Below, piece after piece: positions 7,759-14,916 of a DNA stretch of 18,154 nt. Source of the stretch: Bacteroidales bacterium UBA1208 (lineage in GTDB: Bacteria; Bacteroidota; Bacteroidia; Bacteroidales; P3). Under the pieces are notes generated by a model. The model did no database searches, was not told the origin of the DNA, and saw only the letters and a program-made list of their open reading frames with translations. How positions within the stretch are numbered: position 1 is the stretch's first letter; the number at the start of each line of letters is the position of its first letter. Location of the stretch: positions 1 through 18,154 of the forward strand of contig DBXQ01000104.1 of assembly GCA_002309955.1 (NCBI GenBank). The letters are read 5' to 3'. The position numbers were made by a program, and so were the translations under genes.

Positions 7759-7850
7759 GTTTTTAACACTTTATTTCTTAATATTTTTTACAAACATCTG
7801 ATTTGCAGTCATGTTTATGCCAGAAACTGATAGTCGTTACTTTCTGTTGC

Positions 7851-7888
7851 AAAAAAGTCCTTTACCACCCTCTTCTCAGAGTGGTAAA
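7851..7888 (-). terminator. Intrinsic terminator after the C-S lyase gene
   Basis: TTTACCAC pairs with GTGGTAAA and three inner pairs extend the stem to about 11 bp with a 6-nt loop, followed on the minus strand by GGAC and six Ts (7856-7851). It starts 34 bp after the stop at 7922 and closes the nadB operon before the atp promoter. Confidence 0.85.
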
Positions 7889-7921
7889 CTGACAAGCATT
7901 GTAAAGATAAAACACTGAATC

Positions 7922-9091
7922 TTACTTTAAAACGCTACTGATTCTGTCAAGACACTCCTTCAAAACTTGACGTGGACACCCCAGATTGATTCTGAAACAA
8001 CAATGGAAACTATTCCCTCCGAAGGTGGTTCCATCGTTCATTGCCACACGGGCGATATTGATAAACCGATCCCTCAACTCCTCATGCGACAAACCTGTGT
8101 CGTTGAAATCAAGCCAAGCAAGATAAGACGCCTCTGGGAGAATTGCTTTCACCATGGGCAGATTATCGACCAAATAGTCATGGAGGAAAGCCACATTCCC
8201 CTCAAGATAGTGCAACATCTGTTTCAGCCACTCCTCGCCCTTACTAAAGGCCGCCTCCGCTCCCACATAGGCAAAGATATTACCTCCCGCCACTTCATAT
8301 CCATCTAAATAACCGAAAAACCTGTTGCGCAATGCATCATTGGGACAATAGCAAACCGAGCTTCCAAGTCCTGCCATATTGAACGTCTTGCTGGGAGCAA
8401 TAAATGTGATTGAAATGTCCTTTGCATGAGAACTCACCGTACTGAAACTCACATGCTTATGACCAAAAAGTGCCATATCGGCATGAATCTCATCCGATAT
8501 CACATTAACATTGTTTCTGTAACAAATGTCGGCCAAACGTTTCAAAACCTCTTCGCCCCAGACCGTACCTCCCGGATTGTGCGGATTGCTGAGAATCATC
8601 CACCGGCACTGTCTCGCACGCCACTCTAAATCTTCGAAGTCGATAGCAAATCGGCCGTCCACAATCTTCAACGGACTGCACACCAACTGGCGATGTCCCC
8701 CTTGAGGCAAATTGAGGAAAGGCGGATAAACTGGTGTGGTAACCAACACCCCGTCACCTGGTTCAGTAAGCGCCTGCAACACAAAAGAAATACCCGAAAC
8801 TATGCCTGGGATGAAGTGCAACTCTTCGCGTTTAGCACTGATACGATAATGATTTTTCAGCCATTTACTCACCGTCTGCCAATAGCTGTCGGGTGGGAAA
8901 ACATAGCCTAACACTTCATGTTCACAACGATGCCGCAATGCACCCATTATAAAGTCCGGGGTACGGAAATCCATATCCGCCACCCACATAGGCGTAAGGT
9001 CTTCTCTCCCGAAGTAATGTTGCAAACCATCATGCTTCACACAATCAGTACCTTTTCGGGGAATGACTTCATCAAAATTATATTGTTTCAC
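7922..9091 (-). CDS. patB: MalY/PatB-type PLP C-S lyase (cystathionine beta-lyase-like)
   Basis: This is a fold-type I PLP enzyme of the group that cleaves C-S bonds in cystathionine or cysteine, giving a thiol, pyruvate and ammonia. The frame opens without an ATG. A GTG at 9091 gives the start MKQYNFDEVIPRKGT, which fits the family N-terminus and 389 residues; a GTG at 9115 would add eight. Family marks are WVADMDF, NPHNPGG, ISDEIHADM and the PLP lysine in PSKTFNMAGL (Lys235 from the 9091 start), with RINLG near the C-terminus for carboxylate binding. It starts 61 bp after nadB and lies in the same operon. Which substrate it prefers, and whether it also acts as an aminotransferase, cannot be decided from sequence. 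Confidence 0.88.
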   Translation of the reverse strand: MKQYNFDEVIPRKGTDCVKHDGLQHYFGREDLTPMWVADMDFRTPDFIMGALRHRCEHEVLGYVFPPDSYWQTVSKWLKNHYRISAKREELHFIPGIVSGISFVLQALTEPGDGVLVTTPVYPPFLNLPQGGHRQLVCSPLKIVDGRFAIDFEDLEWRARQCRWMILSNPHNPGGTVWGEEVLKRLADICYRNNVNVISDEIHADMALFGHKHVSFSTVSSHAKDISITFIAPSKTFNMAGLGSSVCYCPNDALRNRFFGYLDGYEVAGGNIFAYVGAEAAFSKGEEWLKQMLHYLEGNVAFLHDYLVDNLPMVKAILPEASYLAWLDFNDTGLSHEELRDRFINIARVAMNDGTTFGGNSFHCCFRINLGCPRQVLKECLDRISSVLK

Positions 9092-9152
9092 AAAAAGAGG
9101 ATTAATACGTTGCACATATTCTTAACAACTCAAACGGGGCAAGTGGTCACCT

Positions 9153-10736
9153 TCATCCGCGTATTTTCTCCGACCCGTCAAGTAGGTCAATCGAATAATG
9201 CAGACCCACATTCTCGCGCCTTGCACGAGCCATCTTGATAATAAGATAAGCACAGGCAATCAAATTACGCAATTCGCTCAATTCCTCGGTCAACACGGAA
9301 CGGTTGTACAAATCTTCGGTCTCGCGGAATATGAGATTGAGACGATCGAAAGCACGTTGCAGCCGCAAATCGCTGCGAACAATACCCACATAATTCCACA
9401 TCAACTCCTGCAACTCACGTTTAGTTTGAGTAATGAGAACCATTTCCTCATTGAGCACCATGCCTTCCGCGTTCCAATCGGGCACCTCGTGACAAATGCT
9501 ACGTGTCTTCACACGCTCAATAGCACTCATGGCGGCATTGTGGGCATACACAACGGCCTCAAGCAGCGAGTTGCTGGCCAGACGGTTGCCTCCATGCAAA
9601 CCAGTACACGAACACTCTCCAGCGGCATAGAGGTGATGAATTGACGACTCACCGTTCTTATCCACCTTAATGCCCCCGCATTGATAGTGGGCTGCCGGGC
9701 GTATGGGAATCATATCCTTCGTGATATTAATACCCAACTCCAGACATTTGGCATAGATAGTGGGGAACCCCCTTATAAGCTCGTTCTTGTCTATGCTGCG
9801 GGCATCAAGATACAGATGTTCCACACCCGCAATCTTCATTTCATTATCGATAGCGCGTGCTACAATGTCACGCGGGGCAAGTGAGAGACGCTTGTCATAC
9901 TTATGCATAAACTCGTTGCCCTTGAAATCCTTCAGAATGGCTCCTGCCCCACGCATCGCCTCGGTAATCAAAAAGGCAGGCTTTTCGGCAGGGTTGTAAA
10001 GCGATGTAGGATGGAACTGCATGAATTCCAGATCGCTCAACACACCCCGAGCACGATGAACCATCGCTACACCATCTCCTGTCGAAACAATAGGTGTTGT
10101 CGTGGTAGTATACACATTGCCCATGCCGCCCGTGGCCAACAGGGTGACTTTTGCCAAATAGGTGTCAATCTGGTTTGTTTGGCAATCAAGGGCATAAACA
10201 CCATAGCATTCTATATCGGGCGTATGCTTGGTCACCCGCTGTCCCAAATGGTGCTGGGTGATGATGTCGATAGCGAACTGATGCTCTTTCAGCTCAATGT
10301 TGGGGTGGTTGTGCACCGCTTCGAGCAAACCGCGTTCAATCTCGGCACCTGTGTTGTCTTTGTGGTGCAATATACGGAACTCCGAATGGCCACCTTCGCG
10401 ATGCAGGTCGAAACGGTCACCGCCACGGCTCTTGTCAAAATTGACACCATATTGCACCAACTCGCGAATACGGTCGGGAGCCTCGCGGATGGTCATTTCT
10501 ACCACCTCGCGGTCGCAGATACCGTCCCCAGCCACAAGGGTGTCCTGTATATGTTTGTCAAAACTATCGCTGTCGTACATCACCGCGGCTATGCCTCCTT
10601 GGGCATAACGCGTAGAGCCTTCGGCAGCTTCACCTTTGCAAAGCACACACACCTTGCCAAAACTTGCCACCTTGAGTGCATAACTCAAGCCCGCAATACC
10701 CGACCCGATGACCAGGAAATCGACTTCGTATCTCAT
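9153..10736 (-). CDS. nadB: L-aspartate oxidase
   Basis: NadB is a soluble FAD enzyme that oxidises L-aspartate to iminoaspartate, the first step of de novo NAD synthesis; in anaerobes fumarate can serve as electron acceptor. The 527-residue protein, close to the family's usual 530-540, starts with the FAD-binding GSGIAGL (11-17). The GSTRYAQGGIAAV region, the substrate-site motif QFHPTSLY and the flavin-contacting GGNRLASNSLLEA are all present. The C-terminal helical domain (EELSELRNLI) fits NadB rather than succinate dehydrogenase. The gene is 26 bp downstream of the membrane-protein gene and upstream of the C-S lyase. nadA and nadC, the next pathway steps, are not in the window. Confidence 0.96.
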   Translation of the reverse strand: MRYEVDFLVIGSGIAGLSYALKVASFGKVCVLCKGEAAEGSTRYAQGGIAAVMYDSDSFDKHIQDTLVAGDGICDREVVEMTIREAPDRIRELVQYGVNFDKSRGGDRFDLHREGGHSEFRILHHKDNTGAEIERGLLEAVHNHPNIELKEHQFAIDIITQHHLGQRVTKHTPDIECYGVYALDCQTNQIDTYLAKVTLLATGGMGNVYTTTTTPIVSTGDGVAMVHRARGVLSDLEFMQFHPTSLYNPAEKPAFLITEAMRGAGAILKDFKGNEFMHKYDKRLSLAPRDIVARAIDNEMKIAGVEHLYLDARSIDKNELIRGFPTIYAKCLELGINITKDMIPIRPAAHYQCGGIKVDKNGESSIHHLYAAGECSCTGLHGGNRLASNSLLEAVVYAHNAAMSAIERVKTRSICHEVPDWNAEGMVLNEEMVLITQTKRELQELMWNYVGIVRSDLRLQRAFDRLNLIFRETEDLYNRSVLTEELSELRNLIACAYLIIKMARARRENVGLHYSIDLLDGSEKIRG

Positions 10737-10762
10737 CGCTATTGCCTAAACAAAAGCCCAGA

Positions 10763-11203
10763 TTAAATATTCTTGAGCATAGGGAGCAGATAAATGGCCG
10801 CCACTATCGCTGCCACAACTGCAAGAATAATGATGACAGTGAAAATACTTGTAGCGTATTTCCACATTTTATGTGACTCACGGAGAAACTCCACAATGGG
10901 GTAAATCTCCTGTGTGGATTTCACCTGATTGGCCATACGCAAAGCACGACGCATATACACCACAATAGGCACCAGGGCACCAGCCATTAAAATAAAAGCG
11001 AGACCCAACATCCCTAAGATGTTATCAATATAATAAGGAGTGTTCGCATCAAGCACACTGCTTACATAAAGCATCACAATGCCTCCAATTGCTAAAAACA
11101 GCATACCAATGACTGCAAGGAATGAAAAAACATTCATTCGGTTGCCAACGCGGGTAACATACATCTTGCTATTTTTCAACAGCATAATTTCATTTTCTTC
11201 CAT
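10763..11203 (-). CDS. Hypothetical three-helix membrane protein
   Basis: I cannot assign a function to this 146-residue protein. It has a soluble N-terminus (MEENEIMLLKNSKMYVTRVG) and three hydrophobic segments, near residues 25-48 (VFSFLAVIGMLFLAIGGIVM), 62-84 (MLGLAFILMAGALVPIVVYM) and 116-142 (ATSIFTVIIILAVVAAIVAA). The loop between helices 2 and 3 (RRALRMANQVKSTQEIYP) is basic and would be cytoplasmic. The general shape recalls small uncharacterised Bacteroidota membrane proteins often next to housekeeping genes. It is the first gene of the nadB operon, 26 bp upstream of nadB, with a promoter box just before it. The start is the ATG at 11203; an internal Met at residue 7 is an alternative. 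Confidence 0.8.
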   Translation of the reverse strand: MEENEIMLLKNSKMYVTRVGNRMNVFSFLAVIGMLFLAIGGIVMLYVSSVLDANTPYYIDNILGMLGLAFILMAGALVPIVVYMRRALRMANQVKSTQEIYPIVEFLRESHKMWKYATSIFTVIIILAVVAAIVAAIYLLPMLKNI

Positions 11204-11227
11204 GATAGCATTTTATTATTGTTCATG

Positions 11228-11235
11228 CAAATATA
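11228..11235 (-). promoter_or_regulatory. Candidate -7 box of the nadB operon
   Basis: TATATTTG on the minus strand fits TAnnTTTG, 24 bp before the ATG at 11203. The expected -33 region is only T-rich (TTTTTTCTT). It is the best promoter candidate for the three-gene unit. Confidence 0.55.
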
Positions 11236-11377
11236 ACACATTTTTTTAATTTGTTAAGAAAAAACACCTTTTTTGCAATCTTTTTTTGACAACTGCCAAA
11301 ACAGGGGCATCGACATCCATCGAATAATAATTGGTCATTCGACTTCAGTTCCAATCAGGGTTGAGCCTCGCTCCTTT

Positions 11378-11433
11378 CTCGCTTGTTCCACCTCATTTCT
11401 CCCTCACTGGAGGAATAAATGAGGAACAACGAG
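11378..11433. repeat. Long interrupted inverted repeat in the intergenic region
   Basis: Four paired blocks nest around a 6-nt loop: CTCG/CGAG, TTGTTC/GAACAA, CTCATTT/AAATGAG and CTCC/GGAG, 21 pairs in all, with a 1-nt bulge, a 3-nt bulge and a 4-nt bulge between them. It lies between two divergent genes, so it is not an ordinary terminator. On the plus strand a second weak stem (AACC/GGTT) followed by six Ts lies at about 11450-11462, but I see no TAnnTTTG box upstream to start such an RNA. The rest of the 11204-11602 gap holds the two promoters and nothing else I recognise. Confidence 0.6.
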
Positions 11434-11585
11434 CTATGGAAGAACCAAGTTCGGTTTTTTCTAAAACCGTTAAACAACATATAGAAATATATGGATTAAA
11501 CACTTGTATGCTACCGTTCGGAAAGGTTGGCGCTTGTCGTTTGACAATCGGTCTCTCACAATCTTTATAAATAGAGTTTTTTTTG

Positions 11586-11593
11586 TATTTTTG
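11586..11593 (+). promoter_or_regulatory. Candidate -7 box of the sensor kinase operon
   Basis: TATTTTTG fits TAnnTTTG exactly and ends 9 bp before the kinase ATG at 11603. The -33 region is only weakly matched (CTTT near 11563). If it is the real promoter, the mRNA leader would be just a few bases long, making the message nearly leaderless. Confidence 0.55.
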
Positions 11594-11602
11594 CAATTTG
11601 TT

Positions 11603-13765
11603 ATGAAAGGATTTTTTTGTTGGATTAGCTGGCTGACGATATGGGCTGTCCTGGCTGCAGGGTGTGGTAAAGAACACTCTGACGGGCAGGTGGATTTGCG
11701 TCTGCGTGCCCGCATCGATCGCTTGAACAAGGGGGCATTCATGAACCGTTTTGAAGACCCCCACCTTTCTATTAATTGCGCCTACCGGGCTGTGGATTTG
11801 CTGCGCGATTCGTTGCCAAACTATCACGACGGACTGATGAGGGCATACAACAATCTCGCCTTCGGCTACTATATGCTGGCTGAACATGATTCGGCAGCGG
11901 CTTATACTGACAGCGTAGTATGGGTGGCCGAACAGCCCACTGTTAACCGGCTTAGAACCTTAAGGCGCAATGCCGAGGTGGAGCGCGTCATAGCACAGTT
12001 AATACAGGTGCGCCTACTGCAACGCAGTTGCCGCATTGCAGACTCGTACCAATTGCTTTACGACATTAACCAGTCGAAAGTGTTGAAACGCCAACCCGAC
12101 AATTATTTGTATTCCTTTGCACAAATGGAGTATTTTATCACCTCGTTGACACTGAACTACCACTATCGAAACAGTGCTTTGGCATCGTCCTCGGGTACCA
12201 CCCTTTCTGAAGATACCAAAGCGGCCATGCGACAGCTACTTTCCGAAGTGGAGACTGCCCGCCAAGGACTGATGTGCGATTATGCCGAAGACATGTCGCT
12301 AAACTATGCTTTGGCTCACAGTTACTACCGTCTTGCAGCAACCTCACAAAGCGACCCTTCCCTGCTGGGTAAAGCCTACGACTATCTTGATGCCAACGCC
12401 AAGATGCTGGCCATTCCTGAACAAGGATGCATCTACCATCTGGCCAATGTGTTCCAACTCCAGGCGTTTATTGCCGCTGACACAAACATACAACGCGAGA
12501 CCTATACGCAGAACGCCAGATGCCGGAAAAAACTGGCACAGCTGATGCATCATACTCAACGGATATATGCAACCGACACGTCGCTGGCTGCACCCGACTA
12601 CGGGTTGAACATGTTCGACGTGTCGACCGAGCTGTTTTTTCAAACTGCTGACCCCTATCAGCACTTGGGTGCCGTGGTGGCAGCAGCTGAGTTCTGCCTG
12701 CAAGTGGGAGCCTACGACCAAGCATACAACTATTACTCAATGGCATTGGAGGACACCACTTGGCACGATGGAATGGCACCCAAATTCGAGTCAATGCTCT
12801 ATGATGGGTTGATACGGATGGGCTACTCCACCTCTGCCGACGACAATGCCCGTTGGCATGCCCGCGAGATGGAACTGCTGGACTTGATAAACCACAACGA
12901 GAGTGCCGACCTTATGCTGCAGGATCGCCTCTTCCGGTCTGAGACTCGCAACCAGTACTATATTCAAACCATTGTAGTAGGGGCTGTATTCCTAATATTA
13001 TTAAGTGTGCTGGTTGTACTGTTGCGACATCGTTCAAAGGTGCTGCGTCGAGAAAAGAGAGCATTGCAGCTGGCCAAACAACAGGACATTGAACGCATTG
13101 CAAACGTTGAGACATGTCTTTCGGTAATGCGACACGACATCAATCCGTTCCTTTCCTACCTCACCGGCAAAAACCTGAGTCCCGAAATGAGACAGGAGGT
13201 GTTGAACCAACTGTTGCGCACATTTGCCAACATCAAGAACTGGACCAACCTCTCCATCCCCAGTGGACTTCAGTTCCAAGCCTCCGTATTCCCATTGGGC
13301 GAAGTGTTCGATAGTGTGTCCGCCTCATGTGTAAGGCTACACCCTGATGTCGAACTCATCTTCTACCCTACCACACTCAATATCCAGGGTGACCAACAAC
13401 TTACCGAAATTCTGATTCGCAATTTGGTTAACAACGCTCTCCAACACACCCAACGGGGCAATGTGACTGTTCTCGCCGAAGTATCGCAAACCGACAACCG
13501 TTTTGTCCATATCAAAGTTAACGATACAGGTACAGGCATGGACAGCGAGACTCTCGAGAACCTGTTCCGAGCCGACAAGAAGGTGCAGACAAGCAGCGAC
13601 CCCGATGCCCCCCATGGTACAGGTTTCGGGTTGATATTATGTAAATATATTATTAAACGACACGACGACAACACGCTCAGGGGATGTCGTATCTGGGCCG
13701 AAAGCGAACTTGGGAAAGGTAGCACCTTCCATTGTTTGCTGGCAGGAAGCGGCAACGAGGGATAG
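11603..13765 (+). CDS. Sensor histidine kinase with lipoprotein signal and TPR-like sensor region
   Basis: This 720-residue kinase phosphorylates itself and then the regulator encoded next. I start at the ATG at 11603 because MKGFFCWISWLTIWAVLAAG is a signal peptide ending in a lipobox, with Cys21 the likely lipidated residue; an upstream frame from 11504 covers the promoter. Residues about 30-450 are helical repeats of TPR type (NLAFGYYMLAEHDSAAAY, QLLYDINQSK, LGKAYDYLDANAKM, GAYDQAYNYYSMAL). One membrane helix lies at about 455-477 (TIVVGAVFLILLSVLVVLL), then a coiled coil and the H box MRHDINPFLSYL with His511. The ATPase domain has the N box (NLVNNALQH, Asn611), DTGTGMD and GTGFGL. The architecture recalls Bacteroidota kinases with DUF5112/DUF5113 regions, an attribution from memory. 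The signal is unknown. Confidence 0.9.
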   Translation: MKGFFCWISWLTIWAVLAAGCGKEHSDGQVDLRLRARIDRLNKGAFMNRFEDPHLSINCAYRAVDLLRDSLPNYHDGLMRAYNNLAFGYYMLAEHDSAAAYTDSVVWVAEQPTVNRLRTLRRNAEVERVIAQLIQVRLLQRSCRIADSYQLLYDINQSKVLKRQPDNYLYSFAQMEYFITSLTLNYHYRNSALASSSGTTLSEDTKAAMRQLLSEVETARQGLMCDYAEDMSLNYALAHSYYRLAATSQSDPSLLGKAYDYLDANAKMLAIPEQGCIYHLANVFQLQAFIAADTNIQRETYTQNARCRKKLAQLMHHTQRIYATDTSLAAPDYGLNMFDVSTELFFQTADPYQHLGAVVAAAEFCLQVGAYDQAYNYYSMALEDTTWHDGMAPKFESMLYDGLIRMGYSTSADDNARWHAREMELLDLINHNESADLMLQDRLFRSETRNQYYIQTIVVGAVFLILLSVLVVLLRHRSKVLRREKRALQLAKQQDIERIANVETCLSVMRHDINPFLSYLTGKNLSPEMRQEVLNQLLRTFANIKNWTNLSIPSGLQFQASVFPLGEVFDSVSASCVRLHPDVELIFYPTTLNIQGDQQLTEILIRNLVNNALQHTQRGNVTVLAEVSQTDNRFVHIKVNDTGTGMDSETLENLFRADKKVQTSSDPDAPHGTGFGLILCKYIIKRHDDNTLRGCRIWAESELGKGSTFHCLLAGSGNEG

Positions 13766-13815
13766 ACACCCTACCCGTGGCGTAAAAGCAACAATACAAA
13801 CTGATATACTCACAT

Positions 13816-14625
13816 ATGGAGCCCATCAAAATCATCATTGTCGACGACGAGCCTATCATACGCAAGGCTCTCAAAAATGAACTGAACAACCAATCTGCAA
13901 CAATAGCCTGCGGCATGAACGACGACGGGGAAATAGAATATCGCAAAGTGACGGTGCTGGACACTTTTGCCAACGGGTCGCAGTTGATGGCGGCACTCGA
14001 CAGTCCCACAGCCCACGAAATGCCCGATTACCTGTTACTCGACATGGAGTTTCAGGGAGAACCCACCGGCGGCATATTCCTGGCAGACCGTGTTCACCGC
14101 AAATATCCCAATATAAAGATAGCCATTCTTTCCGGCCGCTTTGACAACCCCTTGCCTAACGAAGGCAACCGCCATGAACGCATGGTTGAGATAGCCCGTG
14201 TGGTATTCGAGTCGTTAGAACATGGTGCCTGCGCTTTTGTCAGCAAGAACGCTGCAGGGGGATTCTCTGTGGAGAACGTGTTAAGAGCCATAGAATCACT
14301 CGAACGAGGGGAAAAGTACTATTTCAACTACCCTGTGATGCTGACTCTGAAAGAGGCTGCCGAACTTTATTTAAAGAATGCCTCCGAACACCGCAACGAT
14401 ATTGTCATCAGCGATACCGAACGAAAACTACTGCTTCTCGAAGCGGCTGGATGTACCGCATCGGAGATCGCCACATCGCTCCAAGAAACCGACAAGAACA
14501 TCCAAGAACACCAGAAAGACCTGTCAAAGAAACTGGACATCGTAAACAAGTCTGGAGCCCGGATTGCCAAAGCCCTACAATACGGACTTATCGATACCAA
14601 AGAGATAAAATTCTTGAAAAGGTGA
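13816..14625 (+). CDS. Response regulator, receiver plus LuxR-like helix-turn-helix
   Basis: This 269-residue regulator is the evident partner of the kinase 50 bp upstream. The receiver has the acidic pair Asp10-Asp11 (IIIVDDEP), phosphoacceptor Asp76 (LLLDMEF), the switch Ser (AILSGR) and Lys144 (FVSKNA). Asp76 lies about 20 residues later than in usual receivers, and the Ser-to-Lys distance is about 15 residues longer, so the domain carries two insertions. The C-terminal part (about 196-258, ISDTERKLLLLEAAGCTASE, then IATSL and KNIQEHQKDLSKKL) follows the NarL/LuxR helix-turn-helix pattern but is divergent. DNA binding is therefore likely but not certain. No target gene is obvious nearby; a tRNA gene follows. 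Confidence 0.9.
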   Translation: MEPIKIIIVDDEPIIRKALKNELNNQSATIACGMNDDGEIEYRKVTVLDTFANGSQLMAALDSPTAHEMPDYLLLDMEFQGEPTGGIFLADRVHRKYPNIKIAILSGRFDNPLPNEGNRHERMVEIARVVFESLEHGACAFVSKNAAGGFSVENVLRAIESLERGEKYYFNYPVMLTLKEAAELYLKNASEHRNDIVISDTERKLLLLEAAGCTASEIATSLQETDKNIQEHQKDLSKKLDIVNKSGARIAKALQYGLIDTKEIKFLKR

Positions 14626-14753
14626 ACATACTTTTCCCATCCAAAATGTAGAAAAACGTCTTCCAAGATAATAAAAAACGCATGTTCCTAATCAATGCCT
14701 GAATAATTAATAGCCACAAATACAGATAGTCAAGACAAAAAATGAAAAAATAT

Positions 14754-14784
14754 TTTGTCAATTGGGAAAAACTTCGTACTTTTG
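14754..14784 (+). promoter_or_regulatory. Promoter of tRNA-Cys
   Basis: TTTG (14754-14757) and TACTTTTG (14777-14784) are separated by 19 bp, a full match to the Bacteroidota consensus. Transcription would begin near 14791, about 17 nt before the mature tRNA. Confidence 0.82.
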
Positions 14785-14807
14785 CAATCGCTTTTAAAGG
14801 GAAATAA

Positions 14808-14881
14808 GGTCGTTTGGCCGAGGGGCTAGGCACAGGTCTGCAAAACCTGCTACTCCGGTTCAAATCCGGAAGCGACCTCCA
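14808..14881 (+). tRNA. tRNA-Cys (anticodon GCA), CCA encoded
   Basis: The cloverleaf folds fully. The acceptor GGTCGTT pairs with AGCGACC (one G-U), the D stem is GCC/GGC, the anticodon stem CAGGT/ACCTG encloses CTGCAAA with anticodon GCA at 14840-14842, and the T stem TCCGG/CCGGA encloses TTCAAAT. The discriminator is T (14878), the U73 identity base of cysteine tRNAs, and CCA at 14879-14881 is encoded. It has its own promoter and is followed at once by a terminator, so it is transcribed as a single tRNA. Confidence 0.97.
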
Positions 14882-14882
14882 A

Positions 14883-14916
14883 AATAAAAGAGACTCGAGT
14901 GCGAGTCTCTTTTATT
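14883..14916. terminator. Bidirectional terminator between tRNA-Cys and flippase
   Basis: A perfect 15-bp stem (14883-14897 with 14902-14916) closes an AGTG loop. Because the arms begin AATAAAAG and end CTTTTATT, each strand has an A-rich side and a T-rich tail. It follows the encoded CCA of the tRNA by one base and its right arm runs into the stop codon (14917-14915) of the convergent flippase, so it should end both transcripts. Confidence 0.88.

Noticed and set aside
9903..10766. 287-residue plus-strand open frame
   Set aside because: It lies opposite nadB, whose FAD and substrate motifs are unmistakable.
11419..11484. 21-codon open frame inside the intergenic inverted repeat
   Set aside because: Too short, no recognisable product, and its first part is half of the hairpin.
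11541..11572. TTGACA with a TATAAAT 19 bp downstream, resembling an E. coli-type promoter
   Set aside because: Bacteroidota primary sigma factors use TTTG/TAnnTTTG, and an exact box of that type lies just downstream.
11504..11602. Upstream extension of the sensor kinase
   Set aside because: It would bury the lipoprotein signal peptide inside the protein and translate through the promoter.
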